From NCBI GenBank assembly GCA_030608245.1, contig JAUWEO010000064.1, positions 1-8,719 on the forward strand: DNA of 8,719 nt, given 5' to 3'. Under the pieces are notes generated by a model that was given only the letters and a program-made list of their open reading frames with translations, was not told the origin of the DNA and ran no database searches. The DNA comes from Candidatus Latescibacterota bacterium. Its GTDB lineage: Bacteria > Latescibacterota > MVCY01. The first letter of the stretch is position 1. Every line of letters begins with the position of its first letter. This document shows positions 1 to 6,331 of this stretch, piece after piece. The position numbers were made by a program, and so were the translations under genes.

Positions 1-192
1 CCTACCGATGCTGCCGGAGCCATAGCCGATGGTCGGACGATCAGACGGGCAAAGAAACAGGGACTTTCTGCCCCTGACTATCTTAGGCAGAACGACTCGT
101 ATCACTTCTTCAAATCACTTGATGACTTGCTGATAACCGGCCCCACCGGGACAAATGTCATGGATATTCAGATTGCGCTGGTCAGATGTTGA
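1..192 (+). CDS. Glycerate 2-kinase (MOFRL family), C-terminal 63 residues only
   Basis: The window opens inside a gene in frame 1 that runs to a TGA at 190-192. The 63 visible residues include TDAAGAIADG near the start, then NDSYHFF, then LLITGPTGTNVMDIQIALV at the end. This is the characteristic tail of the MOFRL-type glycerate 2-kinases, also annotated as TtuD or hydroxypyruvate reductase. Family members use ATP to turn D-glycerate into 2-phosphoglycerate in the cytoplasm, in serine-cycle, tartrate or sugar-acid breakdown. They are usually somewhat over 400 residues, so about 85% of the protein lies left of the window. The end is intact, with no frameshift. The gene converges on the minus-strand lipoprotein gene that ends at 365. 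Family assignment is firm; the physiological pathway cannot be read from this fragment. Confidence 0.88.
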   Translation, partial: PTDAAGAIADGRTIRRAKKQGLSAPDYLRQNDSYHFFKSLDDLLITGPTGTNVMDIQIALVRC

Positions 193-207
193 TATCAAAA
201 ACCTCCA

Positions 208-224
208 TGCCGGCGGGGCCGGCA
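208..224. repeat. GC-rich hairpin, 7-bp arms, GGG loop
   Basis: TGCCGGC, then GGG, then GCCGGCA form a perfect inverted repeat starting 16 bases after the stop codon of the glycerate kinase gene. The stem is almost all G-C and should be stable in RNA. No T-run follows it, so it is not a standard intrinsic terminator. It may help stop transcription or protect the transcript 3' end. Confidence 0.5.
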
Positions 225-250
225 CCACGAACGATGAAAACAGCGTCCGG

Positions 251-283
251 AACCTCCCGCAGGTTCCAAACCTGCGGGAGGTT
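251..283. repeat. Perfect 15-bp inverted repeat with 3-base loop
   Basis: AACCTCCCGCAGGTT (251-265) and AACCTGCGGGAGGTT (269-283) are exact reverse complements separated by CCA. Each arm is also partly self-complementary: AACCT at one end pairs with AGGTT at the other. The sequence can therefore form one long hairpin or two small ones. It lies between converging genes, where it could act in both directions as a transcription barrier, though neither side has a T-run. The layout also fits a REP-like or MITE-like dispersed palindrome. Genome-wide copy number would decide. Confidence 0.8.
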
Positions 284-309
284 GGTATCATTCTCGAAGC
301 GAAAGTTAA

Positions 310-332
310 TTCTCTGTGTTTTCTGTGGTTAG
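310..332. repeat. Short degenerate tandem motif (about 10-base unit)
   Basis: TCTCTGTGTT at 311-320 is followed directly by TTCTGTGGTT at 321-330, two imperfect copies of one 10-base unit. From memory, very similar CTCTGTG...CTGTGGTTA strings recur in intergenic DNA of many unrelated bacterial genomes. That recall is not proof here. No gene or promoter is assigned to it. Confidence 0.4.
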
Positions 333-364
333 ATTCTTGACAGTACTGATTAGGTAGGTGATGT

Positions 365-1399
365 TTATCTGGAATGGTTAGGTTCCTCTGTGGAGAAGGT
401 TAGGGCGATAATTTCCAGGTGTCTTAAATAAGGTTCTTTGTCGAAAGCCGGGGCACAAAGGGCGATGTCCACCACAAATGACCGGCCAGAAAGAGAATCC
501 ACAAAAAACCAGGTGCGAAATGGCCCTCCTGCCAGCTTCGGCCTGTTCTCCCAGATCCCCTCTAATCTCACCGCTTTCCTTTCCCCGAAGGTGGTTCTGC
601 TTACCTCAGTTAGCGGGAGAACCACCTGGTCTCCTTGGTAGCAGAGGTGGCAGGTCTGATCGCGCCTCTTTGCCCAGTATTCCTTTTCGGTGGTTTCACT
701 TGCTTCCTGAAGGTTCTCCCAGTGAACGAAGAGCCATCTGTCGGGATTTGGCTTTCTGATCCAGACGAAGTTGCTGTCGGCCGACTGTTTCTCTATCTTA
801 TATCCTGCAGGCAGCCGAACCATCCAGCCGAATCTCTCCCCTAGTTGCTTCTCTGCCTTCCGCTGCTCTCCCTTGGCATAAAGCCAGGCCTTGATCTTCT
901 GGTCAAGACACTTCTCCATCAGCTCAAATATCTCGGAGGCACGCACTTGCAGCTTTCTCTTCAGTGCTGGGTTGTCTTTTGCGGTCAATACCATCAACAC
1001 CTGCTCTTTTGCCCACACATCCTTTTTGATAAATATGTAGGTTGAAGCCTCTTCCACTTTTTTCAGAGCCTTAGGGGTAAGCAGAGACTTCATCAACTCG
1101 GCAGTTGGGCCTTTCGACCCAAGCGAGGAGATCAACAACAGATTTTTCCACTGGCGATAGAAGTCAAAATCTTGCGGCTGTTGAAAGTCCAAGCTGAAAA
1201 CCCTCTCTACCTGGGGCGTTCGCACCTGCTTCTCGAAGATGTGCCGGAGTTGTTTTTCAAACAGGTGCCTCTCCAGACTGTCGGCTATTACCACGATCTC
1301 GTGGTTAGATCCCATTCCCTGGGGAAGGGGGTGAGAGCAGCCCAGAAAAGCAAAACCCAGAGAGAAATAAACCGGAAGCCATTTACTAATGAGATTCAT
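365..1399 (-). CDS. DUF4837 family lipoprotein
   Basis: The 344-residue protein begins with a lipoprotein signal: a Lys at position 6, a hydrophobic stretch to residue 20, and a lipobox-like FLGC with the lipidated Cys at 21. This supports the chosen ATG. Residues about 33-90 contain EIVVIAD, TPQVERVFSL and NLLLIS. Residues 190-227 contain GWMVRLPAGYKI and FVWIRKP. Residues 291-334 contain GGPFRTWFFVD and PAFDKEPYLRHLEIIAL. This order matches the DUF4837 family, known mainly from Bacteroidota and relatives, whose function is unknown. The mature protein should be anchored in the cell envelope facing the periplasm. The gene starts inside the end of the epimerase gene (14-base overlap) with only a weak AGAGA upstream, so translation is probably coupled. 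Family call is from recalled pattern and is fairly sure; role is unknown. Confidence 0.8.
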   Translation of the reverse strand: MNLISKWLPVYFSLGFAFLGCSHPLPQGMGSNHEIVVIADSLERHLFEKQLRHIFEKQVRTPQVERVFSLDFQQPQDFDFYRQWKNLLLISSLGSKGPTAELMKSLLTPKALKKVEEASTYIFIKKDVWAKEQVLMVLTAKDNPALKRKLQVRASEIFELMEKCLDQKIKAWLYAKGEQRKAEKQLGERFGWMVRLPAGYKIEKQSADSNFVWIRKPNPDRWLFVHWENLQEASETTEKEYWAKRRDQTCHLCYQGDQVVLPLTEVSRTTFGERKAVRLEGIWENRPKLAGGPFRTWFFVDSLSGRSFVVDIALCAPAFDKEPYLRHLEIIALTFSTEEPNHSR

Positions 1400-2324
1400 T
1401 TATAATTCTCTGTTTGAAGAACGCCACTGTTTCTATAAGTCCCTCTTCCAGTGTGACTTGTGGAGACCACTTCAGGATTTCTCGGGCCCGGGTATTATCT
1501 AAGCAAGAAAACTTGATATCTCCTTCTCTTTCCCGCTGATGGATAATGGGGGAGTTGCTTCTTGTTGCCTGTTGGATCTGCCCGAACAATTGGTTGATGG
1601 TGATCTGGGCATTAGTGCTGATGTTAAAGATGTGTGAGCTGGCAGATTCTGTTCTGATGGCGCAGAGGTTGGCGGAGGCTACATCTCCGGCGTAAATGAA
1701 ATCACGAGTCTGGAGGCCGTCGCCGTAGATAACGGCCTGTTTTTCTCTGAGCAACCGATCAATGAAGATGCAGACAACCCCAGCCTCTCCGAAGGGATCC
1801 TGGCGAGGCCCATAGACATTGGCATAGCGCAGAACGACATACTCTATACCATAAGTAAGATGATAGGTCTGCAGATAGAGTTCCACCGTGTATTTACTTA
1901 CTCCATACGGTGAAAGAGGTTGGATAGGATGCTCTTCAGTCACAGGCAAGCCAGTGGGATGTCCGTAGATAGCAGCGGAGGAAGCGTAGACTATTTTTCT
2001 CACCCCTTGTAACCGGCAGCATTCCAAAAGATTCAGCGTGCCCAGCACATTGATTCCGGCATCTTCCAGCGGATCTTTGAGCGAAACAGGTACACTGGGC
2101 TGGGCGGCCTGGTGGATCACGAATTCCGGTGCCTCGTCACGAAACACATCTTTTAAACGATTGTTTCTGATGTCAATATGGTAGAATTGGGTTTCAGAGG
2201 TCAAATTCTCGCGCTTGCCAGTGGAGAGATTGTCCACTACCACTGTTTCATAGCCTGCTCGAACCAATTTATCGACAATATGAGAGCCGATAAATCCCGC
2301 CCCACCGGTCACCAGAACTTTCAT
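1386..2324 (-). CDS. NAD-dependent epimerase, UDP-glucose 4-epimerase-like
   Basis: This 312-residue extended short-chain dehydrogenase has the nucleotide-binding GGAGFIG at residues 7-13 and D31 at the end of the second strand, which in the family binds NAD ribose. HQAAQPSVPVS follows at 71-81, SSAAIYG at 115-121, and the catalytic YGVSK with Y140 and K144. Further on, LRYANVYGPRQDP (166-177) and GDGLQTRDFIYAGDV (201-215) are typical of GalE-like enzymes acting on UDP-sugars. Such enzymes invert C4 of UDP-glucose, UDP-N-acetylglucosamine or UDP-glucuronate in the cytoplasm. Substrate cannot be fixed from sequence alone, so no gene symbol is given. An AAGGAG ribosome site lies 6 bases before the ATG. 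The gene is first in a minus-strand operon with the DUF4837 lipoprotein and is served by the promoter at 2373-2401. Confidence 0.9.
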   Translation of the reverse strand: MKVLVTGGAGFIGSHIVDKLVRAGYETVVVDNLSTGKRENLTSETQFYHIDIRNNRLKDVFRDEAPEFVIHQAAQPSVPVSLKDPLEDAGINVLGTLNLLECCRLQGVRKIVYASSAAIYGHPTGLPVTEEHPIQPLSPYGVSKYTVELYLQTYHLTYGIEYVVLRYANVYGPRQDPFGEAGVVCIFIDRLLREKQAVIYGDGLQTRDFIYAGDVASANLCAIRTESASSHIFNISTNAQITINQLFGQIQQATRSNSPIIHQREREGDIKFSCLDNTRAREILKWSPQVTLEEGLIETVAFFKQRIINESH

Positions 2325-2330
2325 CAGTCT

Positions 2331-2336
2331 CTCCTT
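2331..2336 (-). promoter_or_regulatory. Ribosome binding site of the epimerase gene
   Basis: On the minus strand this reads AAGGAG, with 6 bases between it and the ATG at 2324. It fixes the start of the epimerase. Confidence 0.8.
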
Positions 2337-2372
2337 GATTTAGTAAACTGTGGTTACAACCTCAAAGTATAA

Positions 2373-2401
2373 ATTATAATATATCTTTCAGGCAATTGCA
2401 A
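2373..2401 (-). promoter_or_regulatory. Sigma-70-type promoter for the epimerase operon
   Basis: Read on the minus strand, a TTGCAA -35 box (2396-2401) is followed after exactly 17 bases by a consensus TATAAT -10 box (2373-2378). Transcription would start near 2366 and give a leader of about 40 bases before the epimerase ATG. The -10 box is perfect and the -35 box matches at four of six positions. The surroundings are AT-rich, so a chance TATAAT is possible, but position and spacing are right. Confidence 0.65.
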
Positions 2402-2461
2402 GCTCTTTTGAAACTCAGTCTGTCCAGGAGAAGACCAAGTCTGATTATCTGCAAAATTACC

Positions 2462-2490
2462 TTGACATTGGCCTGTTTGAGCGTTATTTT
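2462..2490 (+). promoter_or_regulatory. Sigma-70-type promoter for the cinA operon
   Basis: A perfect TTGACA -35 box (2462-2467) is followed after exactly 17 bases by TATTTT (2485-2490), which matches the -10 consensus at four of six positions. Transcription would start near 2497, giving a leader of about 70 bases before cinA. No other plus-strand candidate in the gap is as good. Confidence 0.7.
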
Positions 2491-2552
2491 TTGTGAAAAG
2501 ATTTTCCCCAAAAGATGAAAAAAATGGCAAAGGGAGATCGTGCTGAAATGAG

Positions 2553-2560
2553 AGGGAGAG
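2553..2560 (+). promoter_or_regulatory. Ribosome binding site of cinA
   Basis: AGGGAGAG ends 6 bases before the ATG at 2567. It selects this ATG over the out-of-frame ATGs at 2516 and 2548. Confidence 0.75.
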
Positions 2561-2566
2561 TTTTTA

Positions 2567-3802
2567 ATGAGAGCAGAGGTAGTGACTATCGGCAATGAGA
2601 TTTTGTCTGGGGATACAGTAGATACAAATTCAGCCTTTATCGGCCAAAAGCTGACAGAATTGGGAATTCAGGTGGAGTGGATCACCTCAGTGGGAGATAG
2701 GAGAGAGGATATCGGTCAGGCTTTTGAGGCCGCTTTGGGCAGGGTCGACCTGGTAATCGTTACCGGTGGTCTAGGTCCTACCCACGACGATGTCACCAAA
2801 AAGGTGTTTGCTGAATTGTTCCAGAAGAGATTGATATTGAATGAACAGATTCTGGAACAGGTGAGGACAAGGTTCCAGAAGCGAGGGATAGCGATGCCCC
2901 AGGTCAATGTGGAGCAGGCTATGGTGCCCGAGGGGGTGAAGTTATTAGAAAACAGATCGGGTACCGCTCCCGGATTTCATCTCGAACGGCAGAATAAGCA
3001 TATTTTTCTACTCCCTGGTGTCCCTAAGGAGATGAGGCAGATGTTAGCAGGAGGGGTTTTGCCGGTGGTGAAAGAACTGGCGAGGGGAGAAGAGATATGC
3101 CGTCTTACCTTGCGCACCACCGGTATAAGTGAGTCCGCCCTTTTTGAGAAGCTCAAGGACCTAAAGGAGATGGCCTCTGTTGCCTTTTTGCCAGGTTACT
3201 CCGGAGTGGACATCCGCATCACGATTAGAGACAGCAGGGCAGAGGAGAGGGTTCAGGCGGCTGCCCAACAGATCCGGAAACTGGCCGGCGATTTTGTGTA
3301 CGGCACCGAGAAGGAGACCTTAGAAGAGGTAGTTGGCTGCCAACTGAGGAAATCGGTCCTAAAATTGGCCGTGGCTGAGTCCTGTACCGGCGGCTTAATT
3401 GCCCACCGACTGACTAATATCCCCGGCAGCTCTGACTACTTTGAGCGGGGTGTAGTGACCTATAGCAATGAATCGAAGATTCAGCTTCTGGGTATCCCGG
3501 CAGAGACGGTCCGGCGGTATGGGGCGGTAAGCGCCCAGACTGCTGAGGCTATGGCCGCGGGTGTGAGAAAGCTTTCTGGCGCAGACGTCGGTCTCTCTAT
3601 CACCGGGATCGCCGGCCCCACCGGAGCAACGCCCACCAAGCCTGTAGGTTTGGTATTCATCAGTCTTTCCATGCCTGAGGAGACGATTTCCAGAAAACTC
3701 CAATTTGGCGATGACCGGCTGGTGAACAAAGAGAGGATGTCCCAGGCGGCGCTGGAGATGCTGTGGAGAAAGCTCAAGGCAACTACCAAGGAGTATCAAT
3801 GA
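2567..3802 (+). CDS. cinA: CinA: nicotinamide-nucleotide amidohydrolase / competence-damage-inducible protein
   Basis: The 411-residue length is that of full two-domain CinA proteins. Residues 1 to about 168 form the molybdopterin-binding-like (MoCF/COG1058) domain, opening with EVVTIGNEILSGDTVDTNSAF and carrying VTGGLGPTHDDVT at 65-77 and LLPGVPKEM at 148-156. This domain is linked with ADP-ribose pyrophosphatase activity in some members. A middle linker domain spans about 170-245. The C-terminal PncC-like domain (about 250-407) has AESCTGG at 270-276, SNESKIQLLGI at 300-310 and GIAGPTGATPTKPVGLV at 347-363. It removes the amide from nicotinamide mononucleotide in cytoplasmic NAD salvage. 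The GPTGA at 350-354 replaces the more usual GPGGG, a mild variation. The gene leads an operon, and its last bases overlap the GHMP kinase start by ATGA. Confidence 0.95.
   Translation: MRAEVVTIGNEILSGDTVDTNSAFIGQKLTELGIQVEWITSVGDRREDIGQAFEAALGRVDLVIVTGGLGPTHDDVTKKVFAELFQKRLILNEQILEQVRTRFQKRGIAMPQVNVEQAMVPEGVKLLENRSGTAPGFHLERQNKHIFLLPGVPKEMRQMLAGGVLPVVKELARGEEICRLTLRTTGISESALFEKLKDLKEMASVAFLPGYSGVDIRITIRDSRAEERVQAAAQQIRKLAGDFVYGTEKETLEEVVGCQLRKSVLKLAVAESCTGGLIAHRLTNIPGSSDYFERGVVTYSNESKIQLLGIPAETVRRYGAVSAQTAEAMAAGVRKLSGADVGLSITGIAGPTGATPTKPVGLVFISLSMPEETISRKLQFGDDRLVNKERMSQAALEMLWRKLKATTKEYQ
3788..3793 (+). promoter_or_regulatory. Ribosome binding site of the GHMP kinase inside cinA
   Basis: AAGGAG lies in the last codons of cinA, 5 bases before the ATG at 3799. 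It shows that the kinase starts at 3799 and not at the in-frame ATG 36 bases further upstream. Confidence 0.8.
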
Positions 3803-4785
3803 CTGTAAGCTCAGCTCCGGGCCGGGCAGGGATTATTGGCAATCCCTCAGATATGTACGGGGGAAGCGTCATCTCCTGCACCACGACCGAACGGGCACAA
3901 GTCGTGGTCGAAGAATGCGACCAACTCGTCTTTGAGACCGGCGGACAAACACTGGTGATCAGTGGGAAGGAAGGCCTCCGACTCCAGGGCGACCGGTTTG
4001 ATGTCGCCAAGGCAGTGATAGGGTTTCTGGAATTAGAGAAGCTTAAGTTCAAACTGAGCTTTCGGAGTGATATTCCCGTGCAGGCTGGACTTTCCGGGTC
4101 AACAGCCCTGCTGGTAGCTATATTGAATGCCCTGCTGACTTTGGTTGGAAAGCAGTTGAACCTCTTTCGGCGCGCTGAGCTGGCACGAGAGATCGAACTT
4201 GATTTTATGAAGATAGTCTGCGGCTACCAGGATGCTTATATGTGCACCTTCGGTGGGATAAATTTCATGGACTTCGCTGATAAGCAGTTCTATCTCGGCG
4301 TAGAAAAAGAGCCTTATGGGGCGGTGGAATCGCTTGAACCTTATCTGCACCAATTTCCCTTTATCCTGGCACATACGGGACTGCAGCGGGTGTCTGGTGC
4401 TGTCCACAAGCCCATTAGAGACAGGTGGCTGGAAGGGGAGAAGAAGGTTAGGGAGACCTATCTTCGAATGGCCCATTTAGCCCGGATGGGCAAGAAGGCC
4501 TTGATTGACGGTGACTGGAAGGAATTGGGTGCGCTGATGAACGAAAACCACCGGCTGACCAGGGACTTGGGAGGTTCTGGGCCTAAGAACGAGGAACTGA
4601 TCCAGATTGCCTTGGACTGCGGAGCTATGGGGGCGAAGCTGGCAGGGGCAGGTGGAGGAGGGACCATAATTGCTTTGCACCCCCAGCCAGAGGAGATGAT
4701 TGAAGCTCTAAAGAAGGCCGGCGCCGAGAGGATTCTCTTTCCCAAACCGACAGAGGGAGTAAAGATAGAGGGGGAGAAAGGGTGA
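3799..4785 (+). CDS. GHMP family sugar kinase, glucuronokinase-like
   Basis: Starting at the ATG of the ATGA overlap gives 328 residues, a normal GHMP kinase length. All three family motifs are present. Motif 1 is PGRAGIIGNPSDMYGG at 7-22. Motif 2, the ATP phosphate loop, is PVQAGLSGSTALLVA at 93-107. Motif 3 is GAKLAGAGGGGTI at 278-290. The likely catalytic Asp is D145 in CGYQDAY. The GNPSD-YGG form of motif 1 resembles glucuronokinases and related sugar-1-kinases more than galactokinase or homoserine kinase. A soluble ATP-dependent kinase acting on a sugar or sugar acid is therefore likely; the substrate is uncertain. Mevalonate-type substrates cannot be ruled out. The last residues, KIEGEKG, fall in a purine-rich low-complexity stretch, so the true tail may have drifted. 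Co-translation with cinA is implied by the overlap. Confidence 0.88.
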   Translation: MTVSSAPGRAGIIGNPSDMYGGSVISCTTTERAQVVVEECDQLVFETGGQTLVISGKEGLRLQGDRFDVAKAVIGFLELEKLKFKLSFRSDIPVQAGLSGSTALLVAILNALLTLVGKQLNLFRRAELAREIELDFMKIVCGYQDAYMCTFGGINFMDFADKQFYLGVEKEPYGAVESLEPYLHQFPFILAHTGLQRVSGAVHKPIRDRWLEGEKKVRETYLRMAHLARMGKKALIDGDWKELGALMNENHRLTRDLGGSGPKNEELIQIALDCGAMGAKLAGAGGGGTIIALHPQPEEMIEALKKAGAERILFPKPTEGVKIEGEKG

Positions 4786-4847
4786 GGGGGAGAGAGGGAG
4801 AAAAACCTACTCATTTTTTCACTTCTCACTTTTCGCTTATTCTTATC
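4761..4847. repeat. Purine tract followed by pyrimidine tract, foldable
   Basis: Bases 4761-4805 on the plus strand are almost all A and G (two T only) and include the kinase stop codon. Bases 4806-4847 are mostly C and T. The two halves can pair: 4776-4786 with 4825-4834 (ten pairs, one bulge) and 4800-4805 with 4815-4820. It could act as a weak terminator or attenuator between the kinase and DUF2851 genes, or simply be low-complexity drift. Confidence 0.45.
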
Positions 4848-4850
4848 GGA

Positions 4851-4866
4851 GGGCTCTCCAGAGCCC
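4851..4866. repeat. Small perfect palindrome before the DUF2851 gene
   Basis: GGGCTCT and AGAGCCC flank two C bases. As RNA it would form a 6-bp GC-rich stem with a TCCA loop, 31 bases before the TTG start at 4898. No T-run follows, so terminator function is doubtful. Confidence 0.45.
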
Positions 4867-4885
4867 GACACAAGCGCAGATTTTC

Positions 4886-4889
4886 GAGG
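4886..4889 (+). promoter_or_regulatory. Probable ribosome binding site of the DUF2851 gene
   Basis: GAGG ends 8 bases before a TTG at 4898. No ATG or GTG occurs in this frame between the kinase stop and the conserved N-terminal region, so TTG with this site is the best start. An AAAGGA at 4891-4896 is too close to the TTG to serve. Confidence 0.55.
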
Positions 4890-4897
4890 CAAAGGAA

Positions 4898-6331
4898 TTG
4901 AAATCCCACAAACAGGTGGCTGAACGATTTGTCCTCCATATCTGGGATGGGCAACATCTGAAGAAAGAGATGAAAACCACTGCCGGCGAGATACTCAAGG
5001 TGGAATATCCTGGAGTCTGGAACTTCGACAGCGGGCCTGACTTTAAGGATGCCCGGATTTGTATCGGCGGCAAGACGGTAACCGGAGATGTGGAGATTCA
5101 CATCAGGGCCCCTGACTGGACTGCCCACGGTCACCATAATGACCCCAGGTACAACCGGATGGTTCTTCACGCCGTGATGTGGCAGACCAAGGGGTCTTTT
5201 GAGACCGTAAAAGAAAACGGTCAGACTGTTCCCCTGCTGATCTTAACCGATTTTCTGGATGCGAGCATCGAGAAACTTTCCCGGAAAATATCACAGCAGC
5301 AGAGGTGGAGATGTCCTCGTATTGTTGAGATAGAACGAATCAATGCGGAGGCTCTTCTGAAAGTGATCGATACTGCTGCCGAACAAAGACTGGAGGGAAA
5401 GATTCAGGGATTTCAAGAAAGACTCGAACAATTGTTGGGGGACGAAGAATCCCTATCCCCTCAAGATGCCTGGAATCAGCTTCTCTATGAAGGCGTTATG
5501 GAAGCCCTGGGCTATTCGAAGAACAAGGAACCTTTTGTTGAACTGGCCAGAAAACTCCCTTTGAAGGAAATCAAAGAGAGAATTAACGGGCAATCATTCT
5601 CAAGTATTTCCCTTAGAATCCAAGCGATGCTATTCGGTGTGGCAGGCCTTCTGCCTTCGCAAAGCCGTAGGCCAGTTGAGCTCGACCGCTCCACTCTCCA
5701 GTATATCGAGAAATTGGAAACAGAGTGGCAACTACTGGAGCCGGCGCTGGGAAAGCGCAAGATGACTGCCGAGCAGTGGCAGTTCTTTCGCTTGCGCCCC
5801 GCTAATTTTCCCACCCGACGCATAGCGGGAGAGAGCTTTCTGCTGTCCAGATCTATCCATAAAGGCCTTCTGAGCTATTTGCTGCAAATTGCCAAAGAAA
5901 ACGATCGGAGATTGTTCCTTACGAAGGCAAAAATGGCCTTTGTTGCTGAGACAGATGACTACTGGAGCAAGCACTATCGGTTTGGCGGCACTGCCCGGGT
6001 CTGGGGTGAGAATAACCTGGTGATTGGCACCCAGCGGGCTGACGACATCGTGATAAATGTTGTTCTGCCGGGTCTTATCCTTTACGCCAGGAACAAACGG
6101 ATGAAAGAGTTGGAAGATTTTCTCCTCAATTCTTACCGCCACTATGGGGAGTTGGCCTCGAATGAGGTTACCAGATTTATGCTCCGAGAGGTCTTCCAGA
6201 GGCGAAGGGGGATAAGCTCTTCAGTCAAATCTGCCAAGGGCCAACAAGGATTGATTCATATTTACCAGCAGTTTTGCCAGCAGCCAAATTGTGATCAATG
6301 TCCGTTGCTTCATAGTGCTGGCGCTAAATAA
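4898..6331 (+). CDS. DUF2851 family protein
   Basis: This 477-residue protein starts at TTG. Its N-terminal 95 residues carry the DUF2851 hallmark series: FVLHIW (11-16), DSGPDF (44-49), GDVEIHI (63-69), DWTAHGH (73-79) and VLHAVMW (89-95). The spacing of P47-D48 to E66-x-H68 resembles the core of PD-(D/E)XK nucleases with His in place of Lys; this is my inference, not a known function. Residues about 110-440 are mostly helical-looking with no recognised motif. The C-terminus has C460, C465 and C468 in FCQQPNCDQCP, a cluster that could bind metal or an Fe-S centre and which I recall as a recurring feature of the family. No signal peptide or membrane segment is seen, so it should be cytoplasmic. 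It is third in line after cinA and the kinase, 112 bases downstream. Function is unknown. Confidence 0.85.
   Translation: MKSHKQVAERFVLHIWDGQHLKKEMKTTAGEILKVEYPGVWNFDSGPDFKDARICIGGKTVTGDVEIHIRAPDWTAHGHHNDPRYNRMVLHAVMWQTKGSFETVKENGQTVPLLILTDFLDASIEKLSRKISQQQRWRCPRIVEIERINAEALLKVIDTAAEQRLEGKIQGFQERLEQLLGDEESLSPQDAWNQLLYEGVMEALGYSKNKEPFVELARKLPLKEIKERINGQSFSSISLRIQAMLFGVAGLLPSQSRRPVELDRSTLQYIEKLETEWQLLEPALGKRKMTAEQWQFFRLRPANFPTRRIAGESFLLSRSIHKGLLSYLLQIAKENDRRLFLTKAKMAFVAETDDYWSKHYRFGGTARVWGENNLVIGTQRADDIVINVVLPGLILYARNKRMKELEDFLLNSYRHYGELASNEVTRFMLREVFQRRRGISSSVKSAKGQQGLIHIYQQFCQQPNCDQCPLLHSAGAK

Larger units (their letters stand above)
193..364. other. Convergent intergenic gap with structured DNA
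   Basis: This gap lies between the ends of two converging genes, so promoters are not expected and transcription stop signals are. It holds a GC-rich hairpin (208-224), a perfect long inverted repeat (251-283) and a degenerate tandem motif (310-332). An open frame crosses the gap (155-340), but it has no ribosome binding site and resembles no known protein. It is treated as translated repeat sequence. Confidence 0.75.
2325..2566. other. Divergent intergenic control region
   Basis: This gap separates the minus-strand epimerase operon from the plus-strand cinA operon. It contains a promoter pointing each way, with their -35 boxes about 60 bases apart. Between them AGTCTG occurs twice in the same orientation (2417-2422 and 2438-2443), spaced 21 bases, which is two helical turns; this could be an operator or chance. 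No convincing small gene was found here. Confidence 0.7.

Noticed and set aside
251..283. CRISPR repeat or intrinsic terminator reading of the inverted repeat
   Set aside because: There is a single copy with no spacers, and no T-run on either side.
155..340. A 61-codon plus-strand frame across the convergent gap
   Set aside because: No ribosome site, starts inside the glycerate kinase gene, and its sequence is a read-through of the palindromes.
365..1405. Several plus-strand open frames opposite the lipoprotein gene
   Set aside because: They are antisense to a full-length protein with a lipoprotein signal and family motifs, and none resembles a known protein.
2516..2599. A 27-codon frame (ATG at 2516, TGA at 2597) overlapping the start of cinA, a possible leader peptide
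   Set aside because: No ribosome site precedes its ATG, its composition is unremarkable, and it overlaps a well-supported cinA start.
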